A DNA stretch of 64,000 nucleotides from Stomoxys calcitrans (GCF_963082655.1 NC_081553.1:33831978-33895977), one strand, 5' to 3'. Positions 46,605 to 58,070 are shown, counted from the first letter of the stretch. Notes: a model not told the origin generated them from the letters alone. Translations and numbers: made by a program.

Positions 46605-46993
46605 TGGGTGCGCAAATAAGCAGAATTGTCGAGAAGCATTGTAAAAGTTACAAATGCATCCAGGAAAAGTCACAGTTTGGTGCGGTTTATAGGCTGGTGG
46701 CATCATTGGACCGTACTTCTTCAAAGATGATGCGAATCGTAACGCAACTATAAATGGTGAGCGCTACCCTGATGATGATATCCAACTCTTTTTTGCCCAA
46801 AATGCAAGAGTTTGACTTGCATGACATGTGGTTTAAACACGACGGTGCCACATGCCACATAGCACGCGTAACATTGGACTTATTGAGAGGCGAGTTCGGT
46901 GAACATTTTTCTTTCAGTTTCGTGACCGGTCAATTGCCGCTTAAATCGTGCGATTTAACGTCTTTAGACTATTTTTTGTGGGGCTCTATTAAA
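46605..46993 (+). pseudogene. mariner-family transposase remnant (catalytic region)
   Basis: VTVWCG-like sequence (about 46670), GGIIGPYFFKDDANRNATIN and GERYPDDD in one frame, then SNSFLPKMQEFDLHDMWFK, HDGATCHIARVTLDLLRGEF and CDLTSLDYFLWGSIKA in another. The frame change is near 46755. FKHDGATCH replaces the usual FQQDGATCH; the aspartate of the DDE/D core remains in that motif. It is cut at 46993 by a SINE-1 head exactly after the FLWG..KA block. Confidence 0.85.
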
Positions 46994-47060
46994 GCCACCG
47001 TAGCGCAGAGGTTAGCATGTCCGCCTATGACGCTGAACGCCTGGGTTCGAATCCTGGAAG
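46994..47060 (+). mobile_element. SINE-1 head fragment
   Basis: GCCACCGTAGCGCAGAGGTT, ATGTCCGCCTATGACGCTGA and GGGTTCGAATCCTGG. A- and B-boxes are perfect matches to the pol III consensus. It breaks off where a 153-E element begins. Confidence 0.9.
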
Positions 47061-47539
47061 TTCCGCCGGCCCGAACTTTGGATACCCACTACATCGGTAG
47101 CAGCTATTGCAAAATATGGTCCGATTTGGAGCAAATTCGGGACGAACATTGAGTGGTCTAATAAGAACAAGTCACTTTTCATCGAGCGATAGGCCTATAT
47201 GGCAGCTATATTCAAATCTGCACCGATCTAGCCAAAATGAAGGGGGATGTCGAAGGCCCTAACACAACTCACTGTCCCAAATTTCTGCGACATCGGACAA
47301 TAAATGCATCTTTTATTAAGACCTAAGACCTTAAATCGAGCGATCGGTCTATATGACAGCTATACTCAAATCTGAACCGATCTAGCCAAATTGAGGTGGG
47401 ATACCGAAGGCCCTAACACAGCTCACTGTCCCAAATTTCGGCGACATCGGACAATAAAATAGCCTTTTATGGGCCCAAGACCATAAATCGAGCGATCGGT
47501 CTATATGGCAGCTATATCCAAATATGGATAGATGTAAGC

Positions 47540-47940
47540 CAAGTACATATAGAGTTTGATGGTAGAGTTTGAGCCCCTGGTGAAAATAGGGTACAACATT
47601 TTTTGATATCCGAAGGGGGCGGAACCTCCCCCTTGCCGCAATTTTCAAAAACGCCAGATCTTGGAGATTTGTGCACCGATTTAAGCGAAATGTTGTAGCC
47701 CAAAAGCACGAAATTTGACTAGATTTTAGAGTCAAATAACCAGAGGGGGACGCCCTCTGCCAAAACCCACTCGAACGGACATGTTTACTGATTGAGAAAA
47801 TATGAGTATCAAATGAAAGGTAATAGTAATAGTAGAATACGAACTTGATATACAATTTTCACCCTAAGTGTTCGGGGGGTCCCCCACCACCAAAAAAACT
47901 GCACAACAGGACTCTTTTCACCGATAACGGCAATATATTG
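47540..47940 (+). mobile_element. Hel-1 internal fragment
   Basis: CCCCTGGTGAAAATAGGGTA, TTTTTTGATATCCGAAGGGG, GCGGAACCTCCCCCTTGCC and AGTATCAAATGAAAGGTAAT are Hel-1 interior blocks. Neither Helitron terminus is present. It lies between two 153-E units. Confidence 0.78.
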
Positions 47941-47975
47941 ATACCTATATTGCCTTAATCGGTGAAAGAGTCCTG
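47907..47975. repeat. Inverted repeat, about 30-bp arms
   Basis: CAGGACTCTTTTCACCGATA and ACGGCAATATA on the left; TATATTGCCTTAATCGGTGA and AAGAGTCCTG on the right, with an 8-base loop. It sits at the Helitron/153-E junction. Confidence 0.88.
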
Positions 47976-49015
47976 GTATTTAAAAGTAGAGTAAGCATCT
48001 GATATAAATATTTATTCTTTGGAGTCTGCTCACTGTTTCAAATTTCAGCGAAATCGGGTAACAAATAGAGCTTTTAAGGGCTTCAGTCCCCTTATCGGCA
48101 GATCGGTCTATATGGCAGCTATATTTAAATATTGTCCTATCTGAACCATATTTAAGTCGGCTGTTGGAAGGTCTTAACCTACTCACTGTTTCAAATTTCA
48201 GCGTAATCGGGTAACAAATAAAGCTTTTATGGGCTTCAGACCCTTTATCGTAAGATCGGTCTATATGGGAGCTATATCTAAATATAAACCAATCTAATCC
48301 ATTTTAAGGTCCGACGTCGGGAGGCTTCAAATAACCAACTGTTTTAAATTTCAGCGAAATCGGATAATAAATAAAGCTTTTATGGGCTTCGGACCCTTTA
48401 TCGGGAGATCGGTCTATATGGCAGCTATATCTAAATATAGTCCGACATAATCCACAATTAGGTCAGATGTCGGGAGGCTTAAAGTAACTTACTGTTGCAA
48501 ATTTCAGCGGAATCGGGTAATTAGTAAAGCTTTTATGGCCTTCAGACCCTTTATCGGGAGATCGGTCTATATGGCAGCTATATCTAAATATAGTCCGATC
48601 CGAAACATATTTGAGTCAATTATCAGGAGGCCTAAAACTATTCACTGTTTCAAATTTCAGCAAAATCATATGAAAAATAAATGTTGTATGGGCATTAGAC
48701 CCTATATCGGAAAATCAGTCTATATAGCAGCTATATCCAAATATGGTCCGATTTGGCCAGTTCAACAAAGTAACCAGCGTGCATCAAAAAGACGTATCTC
48801 TGTCAAATTTCAGCTCAATATCTCAATTTTTGAAGCCTGTAGAGTGATTACCACAGACGGACGGACAGACACAGGGACATCGCCAAATCGTCTTAGAATT
48901 TTACGACGATCCGAAATATATATACTTTATAGGGTCGAAAATTGATATTTCGATGTGTTGCAAACGGAATGAAGAAATAAATATACCAACTATACTACGG
49001 TGGTGGGCAAAACGT

Positions 49016-49857
49016 GCACCGATTTGAACATTATTTGCAAAATTTCAGTCAAATCGGATGAGAATTGCGCCCTCTAGAGGCTCAAGAAGTCAAGACCCAA
49101 GATCGGTTTATATGGCAGCTATATCAGGTTATGGACCAATTTGAACCATACTTGGCACAGTTGTTGGATATCATAACAAAACACGTCTTGCAAAATTTCA
49201 TCCCAATCGGATAAGAATTGCGCACTCTAGAGGCTCAAGAAGTCAAGATCCGAGATCGGTTAATATGGCAGCTATATCAAAATATGGACCGATTTGAACC
49301 ATACTTCGCACAGTTGTTGGATTTCATCACAAAACACATCGTGCAAAATTTCATTTCAATCGGATAAGAACTGCGCCCTCTAGAGGCTCAAGAAGTCAAG
49401 ACCCGAGATCGGTTTATATGGCAGCTATATCAGGTTATGAACCGATTTCAACCATACTTGACACAGTTATTGGATATCATAGCAAAACACGTCGTGCGAA
49501 ATTTCATCCCAATCGGATAAGAATTGCGCACTCTAGAGGCTCAAGAAGTCAAGACCCAAGATTGGTTTTAATGGCAGCTATATCAAAACATGGACCGATA
49601 TGGCCCATTTACAATACCAACCGACCTACACTAAAAGGAAGTATTTGTGCAAAATTTTAAGCGGCTACCTTTTCTCCTTCAGAAGTTAGCGTTCTTTCGA
49701 CAGACTGACGGACGGATGGACGGACAGACGGACGGACATGGCTAGATCGACATAAAATGTCACGACGATCAAGAATATATATACTTTATGGGGTCTCAGA
49801 CGAATATTTCGAGTAGTTACAAACTACCCCCATCCTATGGTGGAGGGTATACCAATA
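49016..49857 (+). repeat. 153-A element, left-truncated
   Basis: About four A units (TTGCGCCCTCTAGAGGCTCA) directly follow the 153-E terminus. Then come TTTACAATACCAACCGACC, the GACGGACGGATGGACGGACA microsatellite, GATCAAGAATATATATAC and TATGGTGGAGGGTATA. AACAGAATGACGAAATTAG is missing from the right module. Confidence 0.88.
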
Positions 49858-51185
49858 TATAAGAAGGCAGATACGGATAGAATAGGTCAGCAATAAAAGG
49901 TCTTTGGAAGGAGAGCACGCCTTTTACCCTCAAATTGGGATAGACCCAGGAGGACAAGCGGATCTTTAAAAATGTGCTATCCCAAGTGCTAGCTTTGAAA
50001 TATGTTTGGAATGTAGATAACCAATACGAAAAAAAAATTAATTAATAAGTGTGGATCTGAACGAGACGCGTAGCCCTGATCGCCCCATTAAAATGCTCAA
50101 AGAAAAATCCATTTTCAAAAAGGAATTTTTGGGTACAGCGAAGCCCAGCGGGCCACCTACAAAAGACATTCGAAAGTAGAGTTCGAATCTGATATTAATA
50201 TAAGGACGCAAGTATAAGAGTCATGGCCAGTCCTTTACTAGATTCAAACCGGCCATATATACACTTTTTTTATACGATCCCAACAAGTTTGCAAATTATC
50301 TTTAAAACTTTACTTTAGCCAAATATTTCTCATTGATTTAATTAAAAAGCTAAATAAACAAAAAAAAAATATTTATTTCCCTAATTCCCACAAGCAACCT
50401 GATTTTTGAACACTTTCAAGTGACCTTTAAATAATTAAGTTGACATTTAAGACCGTGTACTGCTGTCAACAAAAACCAAAAATTATCGCTTCTTAAAGCT
50501 CATAATTTTTTTTTATTTTCTCAGGGTCGTCGCCGCCAACCCATGAATTATTGGAAATGACTTTCATTTGCTGCGTATCAAATTGTGGCGACTTTCAAAA
50601 AAACTGCTGCTTTCAGGCAATCGAAGGTGTAGCTATGTTTATGTTAATGCAGTGTCACATAGTATTTTGTGATAAAAAATTACCTAAACTTAAGAAAAAA
50701 TTTCAAAATAGTCACCATGCTTAGCCAATGAAATAATTTTGCCATTATAACAGAGTTGAACTAAAATTTGCATAAACATGGTTGGTTTTTGTGATTATGA
50801 TAAATCACACGAATACTAGTCGATAGAAAAATATGCAAAAACTTTGGTGTTTGGCATGGGATTGGTTATTGGTTGGAGTTTGAGAAATTCTAGTTTTCTA
50901 TTTGTGATTAAAAATTAAAATGGCGACTTATGACATGGGGGATCTATTGTGGATGCTAGAAACTAAAATTGTAGAAATAATTTTCTATAGACAGAAAATT
51001 TTTAGACAAAATTTCTATAACAATGAAATTTAGACAAAATTTCCTATAGAAATTTTTGAAAAATGGGTTTTTGATAAAATTTTGTATAACAAAATGACAA
51101 ATTTTGTTAAAGGAATAAACATTTTTCAAAATTTTCTATTGAAATTAAATTATTCCATGATATCCTAAAGAAATGAAATTATGTC
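49858..51185. other. Spacer
   Basis: AT-rich. At 50960-51180 there are loose repeats of AAATTTCTATAGAAATGAAATT type, a common low-complexity form in muscoid non-coding DNA. No gene seen. Confidence 0.5.
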
Positions 51186-52240
51186 TGAAACCAGTAAGGA
51201 AAGGCAAAAGTCGGGCGGTGCCGACTATATAATACCCTACACCACCTCGTGCATGTAGTACTTTTTATATGTAGAACTTATCTCGAAAAGATTTTCCTAC
51301 CATAGGGTAAAAGATTTGGATTTACACATCTTTAAATGGTCATATCGGATAAAAGATTATATGGGAGTTATATCGAAACCTGTGCCAATTTTATTGACAC
51401 ATACTGGGACATGAAATAGAACATCTCACGCCCTATATTGAAGAGATGTGACCAAAATTGTGGATTTTACTGCCTTAAAAGTCCATATCGCATACATATA
51501 TATATATATGGGAGCTATATCTAAATCTGGACCGATTTTTATGACATTTTGCACACATATGTAGACCTCAAATAAAACACCCCATGCCAAATTTTGTAAA
51601 GATCGGTAAAAAATTGTGGCTTCTACAGCCTTAAACGGTCATATCGGATGAAAGATATATATGGGAGCTATATCTAAATCTGAACCGATTTTCATGAAAT
51701 TTTCCACACATATTAGGACGTCAAATAAAACACCTCGCTCGAAATATTTTAAAGATCGGACTAAAACTGTGGCTTCTACAGCGTTAGAAGTACATATCGG
51801 AAGAAAGATATATATGGGAGCTATATCTAAATCTGAACCGATTTTTGTGAAATTTTGCACACATCTTTAGACTTCAAATAAAATATCCAGTGCTCAATTT
51901 TGTAAAGATGGGACGAAAATTGTGGCTTCTACAGCCTTAAAAAGCCATATCGGATGAAAGATATATATGGGAGCTATATCTAAATCTGAATCGATTTTTT
52001 TTTTCAAAATCAATAGCGTTTGTCCTTGGACCAAAAAAGTGATATGTGCAAAATTTCGTGACAATCGGACAACAAATACGACCTGCACTTTGATTACAAG
52101 AGTACATGGACTAAATCGAATCAGAAATTGATTCTGAGTCGATCGATATACTTAACAATGGGTCTAGCTCTTCTCCTTCTTAGCGTTGCAAACAAATGCA
52201 CAAATCTATAATACCCTGTACCACAGTGGTGGCACTTTCT
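51186..52240 (+). mobile_element. 153-D element
   Basis: Left end CCAGTAAGGAAAGGCAAAAG, hairpin GTCGGGCGGTGCCGAC, TATAATACCCTACACCACC. Units with ATATATGGGAGCTATATC are at 51510, 51663, 51816 and 51969, three steps of exactly 153; their other blocks are GAAATTTTGCACACAT and GTGGCTTCTACAGCCTTA. The right side has ATAATACCCTGTACCACAGT and is cut at about 52240. It lacks the GACA microsatellite. Confidence 0.85.
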
Positions 52241-52317
52241 AAAATCTCTGACACCGAGTTTCAACATGTCTCACCACTTGAACTTTCCATTGGGCTTTTG
52301 ACCGTCCCGGTTTTCAT

Positions 52318-52978
52318 GACCAATATAGACCAATCCTCCGAAATAGGGTCTTAGGCCCATAGAGGCCACATTTATTATCCGATTTTGCTGAAATTTGGTA
52401 CGGTGAGTTGTGTAAGGGCCTTCAACATCCTTCGTCTATTTGGCCCAGATCGATCCAGATTTTGATATAGCTGCCATATAGACCGATCTCTCGGTTTTAG
52501 GTTTTAGGGCCATAAAAAGCGCATTTATTGTTCCATGTCGGCGCACTTTGGGACAGTGAATTGTGTTAGGCCCTTCGACATCCTTCTTCAATTTCACTCA
52601 TATCGGTCCAAATTTGGATATAGCTGCCATATAGACCGATCCCCCGATTTAGGGTCTTAGGCCCATAAAAGCCACATTTATTATCATATTTTGCTGAAAT
52701 TTGGAACAGTGAGTTGTGTTAGGCCCTTCGACATCCTTCGTCAAATTTGGCTCAGATCGGTTCAGATTTGGAAATAGCTGCCATATAGACGGATCCTCCG
52801 ATTTAGGGTCTTAGGCCCATAAAAGCCACATTTATTATCCGATTTTGCTGAAATTTGGAACAGTGAGTTGTGTTAGGCCCTTCGACATCCTTCGTCAAAT
52901 TTGGCTCAGATTCCTCGATATTAGATTTTGGGCCCATAAAAGGCGAACTTTACCCCTTTTTACTTGTTTTTAAATGTC
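52318..52978 (-). repeat. 153-B, reversed, left-terminal part
   Basis: About four reversed units (TTAGGGTCTTAGGCCCATAA, GCTGCCATATAGACCGAT), ending in AGGCGAACTTTACCCC and TTTTTACTTGTTTTT, a shortened left terminus without the GC hairpin. Confidence 0.83.
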
Positions 52979-52981
52979 CTA

Positions 52982-53535
52982 TAACAAGTAAAAAGCCCTT
53001 CAGTTCGACAGGGCCAAACTTTAGATACCAATGACCTCAGGCATATATATATATAATCCTCATTTTGATAAATCTCTAAGTCAGACATCATAAGGTAGAG
53101 GGTATTACGCATCTCACTGTTCCAAAATTCAGCAAAATCGGGCAATCAATAACCCCTTTATGTGTGAAAGATCGTAAATCGGAAAGTTGGTGTTTGTGGC
53201 AGCTATGTCTACATATGGTTTGAACCATACTCTGCACGGTCAACGAAAGGCGAGTCGCAGCTCTCGTGCCAAGTTTCAGCGAAATCGGGTAGTAAATGCG
53301 GCTTCAGGGGCTTTAGAAATGAAATGTTCACAAAATTTCGCATATAAATGAAATTTTCACAAAATTTCCCATATTAATGAAATTTTCACAAAATTTCCCA
53401 TGTAAATGAAATTTTCACAAAATTCCGCATTGATACGAAATTTTGTTCATCTTGATCTTCTTCAGGCTCTCAGTCGATGCAGCCATGACTACCTGTCTGT
53501 CTATCCATCTCACCCCATTCTATGGCTTAGGGTAT
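52982..53535 (+). repeat. Diverged 153-B with 29-bp minisatellite
   Basis: Left end AACAAGTAAAAAGCCCTTCA and AGTTCGACAGGGCCAAACTT, then two degraded units. At 53327-53440 there are four tandem copies of a 29-bp TTCACAAAATTTCCCATATT-type unit (marks 53327, 53356, 53385, 53414). A decayed right end (TGTCTGTCTATCCATC, TATGGCTTAGGGTATA) follows. The element starts four bases after the terminus of a reversed copy, giving a head-to-head pair. Confidence 0.75.
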
Positions 53536-54910
53536 AACGGAGCTTTTATATCATTTAAAGTTCGTTTCTTAAGTCTTTTGTTTTTTCATTGGTGCCAATG
53601 ATTTTTTTATTCATCGTCTTACATTGTTTCACGATTTTTGTTTTCGCTTCACTTGTGTGTTACAATTTAAATTACCTTTTTTTCCATTTAATCGATTTAC
53701 AAATTATCATTTAAATAATGAGCACATTGACACCCTCTTCCATATAAAATCAAAATCATGATGACAGTTAAACTGCGAAACTACTTCAAACGTGTCTTTG
53801 ATTAAAAATTCTAGACATGTAGAAATAAAGGAGGAAAACAAGAGAAACATTAAACAGCGAAAGCAATGCTTTGGATGAATTACAAATGAAGAACACAGTC
53901 AAAGAAAGATTCATGCGAAGACATATCAGAACTAGAGCGAAAAATGGGGCGCTAAACTTTAAGGTAAGGCTATTGTAGTTTTGATAGACAAAATGGATGG
54001 ATGGTAAAATTTAAGCTTTTAAAGGTATTTCCATATTAGTTTTAGCCTCCTAAGATAATTTTGTCAAACCCTTGTCCCATTTTGATGTATATTTTAGTGA
54101 AAGTATTCAATATGCCCTCGATTGGCTAAAATTTTAATTCGATCAAGCTATCAGGCATTCATTACCTTGTTCATTACCTTCAATTTGATTGTCTCATTAA
54201 GACCAAAGCTTTTAATGATATGGAATTAAAGTTCAAAATAATGTCTCTCATACAATGCCACAGCAGCTGTGTACTTTGTCATCGACTATAACCATCAAAA
54301 AATGGATTGGTACTTATCTCTGTCTTTTTTTGTTTTTTTTTTACCTTAATTTGCACAATTAATTATAAATTCGCTATAAACAAGATATGAAAGCGAATTT
54401 CATTTAATTTTTGTTTCTTTCAGACATTATGATTGCAATAAGCATGTGACATTTAGCAGCATAGCCGCCAAATGTGTTATTGTCGCAGACAAAGTGACAC
54501 AGAGCGAGTGCAGCCACTGAACCTACAAATTACGATAATAACATTCGTCCGTGGATGAATGCATGGATCCATGTCTGCGGTGTGTTAAGTTTGCCGCCTT
54601 ACATGCCATCATAAATTATTCGAATAATTGACACTTTTGTTTTACAGCAGGAAAGAAAAAAAGAAAACTGAATTGTAGTGAAAAAAGAAACAAAAAGATG
54701 AAATGAAGAAAGAAAGCAATGTGAGAAAGATCATACAACCGGTTGTCAGCACTTTAATTGGGAGCATGGAGGCGGTTTCGATTGATAGTGCTTTTTTTTT
54801 GGCTTGTGATTTCTGTAAATCATGTTGAGGAGTGGAGGAAAAAAAATTATAAACTATGAACGATTTTGGCATTGATTTAGTTTTTATGAAAAGATTATCA
54901 AATTCAATCA
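53536..54910. other. Spacer
   Basis: AT-rich. GTTTCTTAAGTCTTTTGTTT near 53573 matches the block near 21900. No gene recognised. Confidence 0.5.
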
Positions 54911-54911
54911 A

Positions 54912-55468
54912 GCAAGTAAAAAGGCATCAAGTTCGGCCTTTGGATACCCACCGCTAAAGACCTTAAATCTAGCGATCGATCTATATGGCAGCTGTATCCA
55001 AATCTTGACCGATCTGAGCCAAATTGAAGACAAAAGTTGAAGGGCCTAACAAAACTCACTGTCCCAAATTTCAGAGACATTCGACAATAAATGCGCCTTG
55101 TTTGGGCCTAAAACCTTCAATTGAGAGATCGGTGTATATGGCAGCTATATCCAAATCTGAACCGATCTGGGCCAAATTGCAGAAAGATGTCGAAGGGCCT
55201 AACACAACTCACTGTTCCAAAAATTGCCAAAATTGGAAAATATTAGCGCCTTTTATGGACCCAAAAACTTAAATCAAGAGATTGGTCTATATGGCAGCTA
55301 TATACAAATCTGGACCGATCTGTGGAATATAGCAGAAGATTTCGACGGGCCTAACACAACTCACTATCCCAAATTTCAGAGACATTCGACAATTAAAGCG
55401 CCTTTTATGGGCGCAAAACCTTAAATCAAGAGATCGGTCTATATGACAGCTATATCCACATCTGAACA
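54912..55468 (+). repeat. 153-B, right-truncated
   Basis: Left end AAGCAAGTAAAAAGGCATCA, GTTCGGCCTTTGGATACCCA, then three to four units. It stops at 55468 inside a unit, where the RTE-like LINE starts. Confidence 0.83.
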
Positions 55469-56815
55469 TCCGACCTATGATATCGATGACGTTAGCATAG
55501 GCGAGTAGCATGTGCTCTCTTGTGATTAGTGTGGCATATCTATTCACATCTGCATCTCGTATAATCTTCTCCAGCAGGATATTAAAGAGATCACACGATG
55601 TTCTGTCTCCTTGTCTTAAACCTCGTTTGGTATTAAATGGTTCGGAGAGATTCTTTTCTATTCTTACTGAGGAACGGGTATCAGCAAGTGTCATCCTATA
55701 GAGTCTTATTAATTTTGCAGGGATACCAAACTCAGACATGGCTTGAAATACCTTTGAACGTAAATCGAAACCGGCTTTGTAGTCAACAAAAAGATGGTAG
55801 GTGTTGATTTGTCCTTCTCGGGTCTTTTCCAGGATTTGGCGCAGTGTGAATATCTGATCTAGGGTGGATTTACTAAGTCTAAAGCCGCATTGATAGGGCC
55901 CAATTATCTCATTGACTTTAGGTTTTAATCTTTCACACAGTGCGCTCGAGAGTATCTTGTATGCGATGGGGAGGAGATTTATTCCTCTGTAGTTGGCGCA
56001 TTCCGTCTTGTCTCCTTTCTTGTGTGCGGGACATAGTATGCTGAGGTTCCAATCATCGGGTATGCGTTCTTCTAGTCAGATTGCGCAGACAAGCTGATGC
56101 ATACGCCTTATCAGCGTGTCACCTCCGGTCTTAAATAGTTCAGCGGGTAACCCGTCGGCTCCTGCTGCCTTGTTGTTCTTTAGTCGGGTCACTGCTACTT
56201 GGACCTCATTCTGATTAGGAGGTAAATATTCTATACCATCATCAAGGTTTGCGCTATGCTCTTCGCCGCCAACGTGGAACACTAGCAGTTGGGTAAAATG
56301 TTCTTTTCATATCCTCAGCATGTTATATGTGTCAGTTACCAGATTTCCTTCTTTGTCTCTGCAGAAGGATGTGCCTGCACCAAAGCCATCGGTTTGATGT
56401 TTAATTCATTGGTAGAATTTCCGGACTTCATTCTGACTCCTGTACACCTCAATTCGCTCACACTCACGTCTTTCCATTTCCTTTCTCTTTCTGCGGAAAA
56501 GACGTGTCTCCTTGTCTCCCGATACCTCGCCTTCATCTGGCGCGTTGCTATTGATTGCAGGGTTGCTCATGGTCCTTTTTTCGTTTGCGTGGGTCGTCAA
56601 CGTTGGGGGGGTCCGTTTTTACTCTTCCTTTGTTTCTCATAGTTTTCCGGGGGCGGGTTACTGGCCCAGCGCCCCAACCGCATGGGTTTTGTGGGATTGC
56701 ACACGTATCCCTCGTTGTGGCGAGCTTGCTCCGAGATCCGACGATCGCCGCCAGCCGCCCCTAACCTGGGCACAGACGCTGATGTTGGCCATTGGTTATC
56801 TAATGGCGCCAATAA
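55469..56815 (-). pseudogene. RTE-like LINE ORF, second copy, 5' end present, internal deletion
   Basis: The minus strand starts at the ATG at 56812: MAPLDNQWPTSASVPRLGAA, GGDRRISEQARHNEGYVC, RLGRWASNPPPENYEKQRK. It then jumps to the linker region (NPAINSNAPDEGEVSGDKET), so the endonuclease is deleted. Further on: NNKAAGADGLPAELFKTGGD (about 56170), NEIIGPYQCGFRLSK-type sequence (about 55890), MSEFGIPAKLIRLYRMTLAD (about 55739), RQGDRTSCDLFNILLEKIIR. The catalytic site reads YANVIDII at 55480-55503 where YADDIDII is expected, so both aspartates are lost. It ends at a 153-B junction at 55468. It is the same family as 24481-28852 and shows the empty SINE-1 site near 55790. Confidence 0.87.
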
Positions 56816-57450
56816 TTCGCCTTGTCATGTTTTGATATAGCTGCCATATAAACCGATCTTGGGTCTTGACTTCTTAAGCTTCTAGAAGGCTCTACAACAA
56901 CTGTGCTAATTTTGGTTGAAATTGGTCCATAAACTGGTATAGCTGTCATATAAACCAATCTGGAGTCTTGACTTCTGGAGCCTCTAGAGGGCGCAATTCC
57001 CATCCGATTTAGCTGAAATTTTTAATAACGTATTCCGTTATAATTTCCAACAACTGTGTCAAATATGGTTCAAATCGGTACATAACCAGATATAGCTACC
57101 ATACAAAGCGTTCTGGGTTTTTGACTTCTTCAGCCTTTAGATGTCGCAATTATTTTCCGACTCGGTTTAAATTTTGTACAACGGCTGCTACCATGACCTT
57201 CAACATACGTGTAAAGTATGGACAGAATCGGTTACAGCCTGATACACGTCCCCTATAAACCAATCACCCTATTTTACTAATTTAGCCCCTAAAGGGCGCA
57301 CATTCCTATTCGATTTGAATGAAATTTTATACAATGACTTTTTCTATGGTCTCTTACATTCAATTCTATTATGGCCCGAATCGGACCAAACAAAATAATC
57401 GGATTTCGACTCCGGCCAGGGGGCCCGAGATCCAGCCCTGGTACAGAGTA
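56816..57450 (-). repeat. 153-A units, reversed, fragment
   Basis: GATATAGCTGCCATATAAAC, CTTGGGTCTTGACTTCTTAA, then three further diverged units. No terminal module. It abuts the LINE 5' end at 56815. Confidence 0.78.
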
Positions 57451-57473
57451 TTATAAAATAGTCCGTTTGTTTG

Positions 57474-57834
57474 GGCCACCGCAGCTTAGAGGTTAGTATG
57501 TCCGCCTCTGGCGCTAAAGGCAAATCCCGGCGACACCATGCCAATGCAAATTTGCCTATAAACATTCCATTAAGGAACAGGGGCAAACTTCGCATATATC
57601 AATGAGTGCTGTCCGATTCAAGTTTTAAGCTCAATGATAAGGGACCTCCCTTTTATAGCCGAGTCCGAACGGCGTGCCGCAGTGCGACACCTCTTTGTGG
57701 AGAAGTTTTTACATGGCTTTGGCCATACCAAATGGTACAGTACCACCCAAATGTCGCCAGCATTAGGACGAGATAACCACCGCCAGGCGTTCAGCGTCAT
57801 AAATGGACATGCCAACCTCTAAGCTACGGTGGCC
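57474..57834. mobile_element. SINE-1 foldback: minus-strand SINE plus an extra inverted head
   Basis: 57474-57535 is a plus-strand head (GGCCACCGCAGCTTAGAGGT, ATGTCCGCCTCTGGCGCT). 57540-57834 is a nearly complete minus-strand SINE-1 with its head at the right edge (inverse of GGCCACCGTAGCTTAGAGGT). Both heads share AGCTTAGAGG in place of the AGCGCAGAGG seen in other copies. That suggests one was copied from the other. The result is about 50-bp terminal inverted repeats carrying pol III A-boxes facing inward. Confidence 0.85.
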
Positions 57835-57954
57835 TCCAAAGACGACACCATCAGAATTATTTAACACGGCTAATTGACCTTTAGTAATAAGCCGTGTAAA
57901 CTTCTCTATTCAAAGGTTACTCTCTGCAGCAAGCCGTTCAGACGCTGCAATAAA

Positions 57955-58070
57955 AATGAGGTCCCTTATCATTGAGCTTAAAATTGTATCGGACAACTCT
58001 CATGGATATGAGAGAAGTATCCTCGCCGTTTCTCAATGGAATGTTCATGGGCACATTTGCATTTGTTCGT
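57955..58070 (+). mobile_element. SINE-1 3' fragment
   Basis: GAGGTCCCTTATCATTGAGC, TTAAAATTGTATCGGAC, CAATGGAATGTTCATGGGCA, CATTTGCATTTG. Head absent. Confidence 0.85.

Larger units (their letters stand above)
47062..49014 (+). mobile_element. 153-E element with a Helitron fragment inside
   Basis: Left end AAGTTCCGCCGGCCCGAACT and GGATACCCACTACATCGG. Three units are followed by a Hel-1 fragment (47540-47940), then units at 48101, 48254, 48407, 48560 and 48713 (four steps of 153) typified by GGCTTCAGACCCTTTATCGG and TCACTGTTTCAAATTTCAGC. The right end has ACGGACGGACAGACACAGGG, ATATATACTTTATAGGGTCG, ATTTCGATGTGTTGCAAACG and ACGGTGGTGGGCAAA. Confidence 0.88.

Noticed and set aside
46994..47060. 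Candidate tRNA gene (perfect A- and B-boxes)
   Set aside because: The same sequence heads every SINE-1 copy, and there is no acceptor stem or 3' half to complete a cloverleaf.
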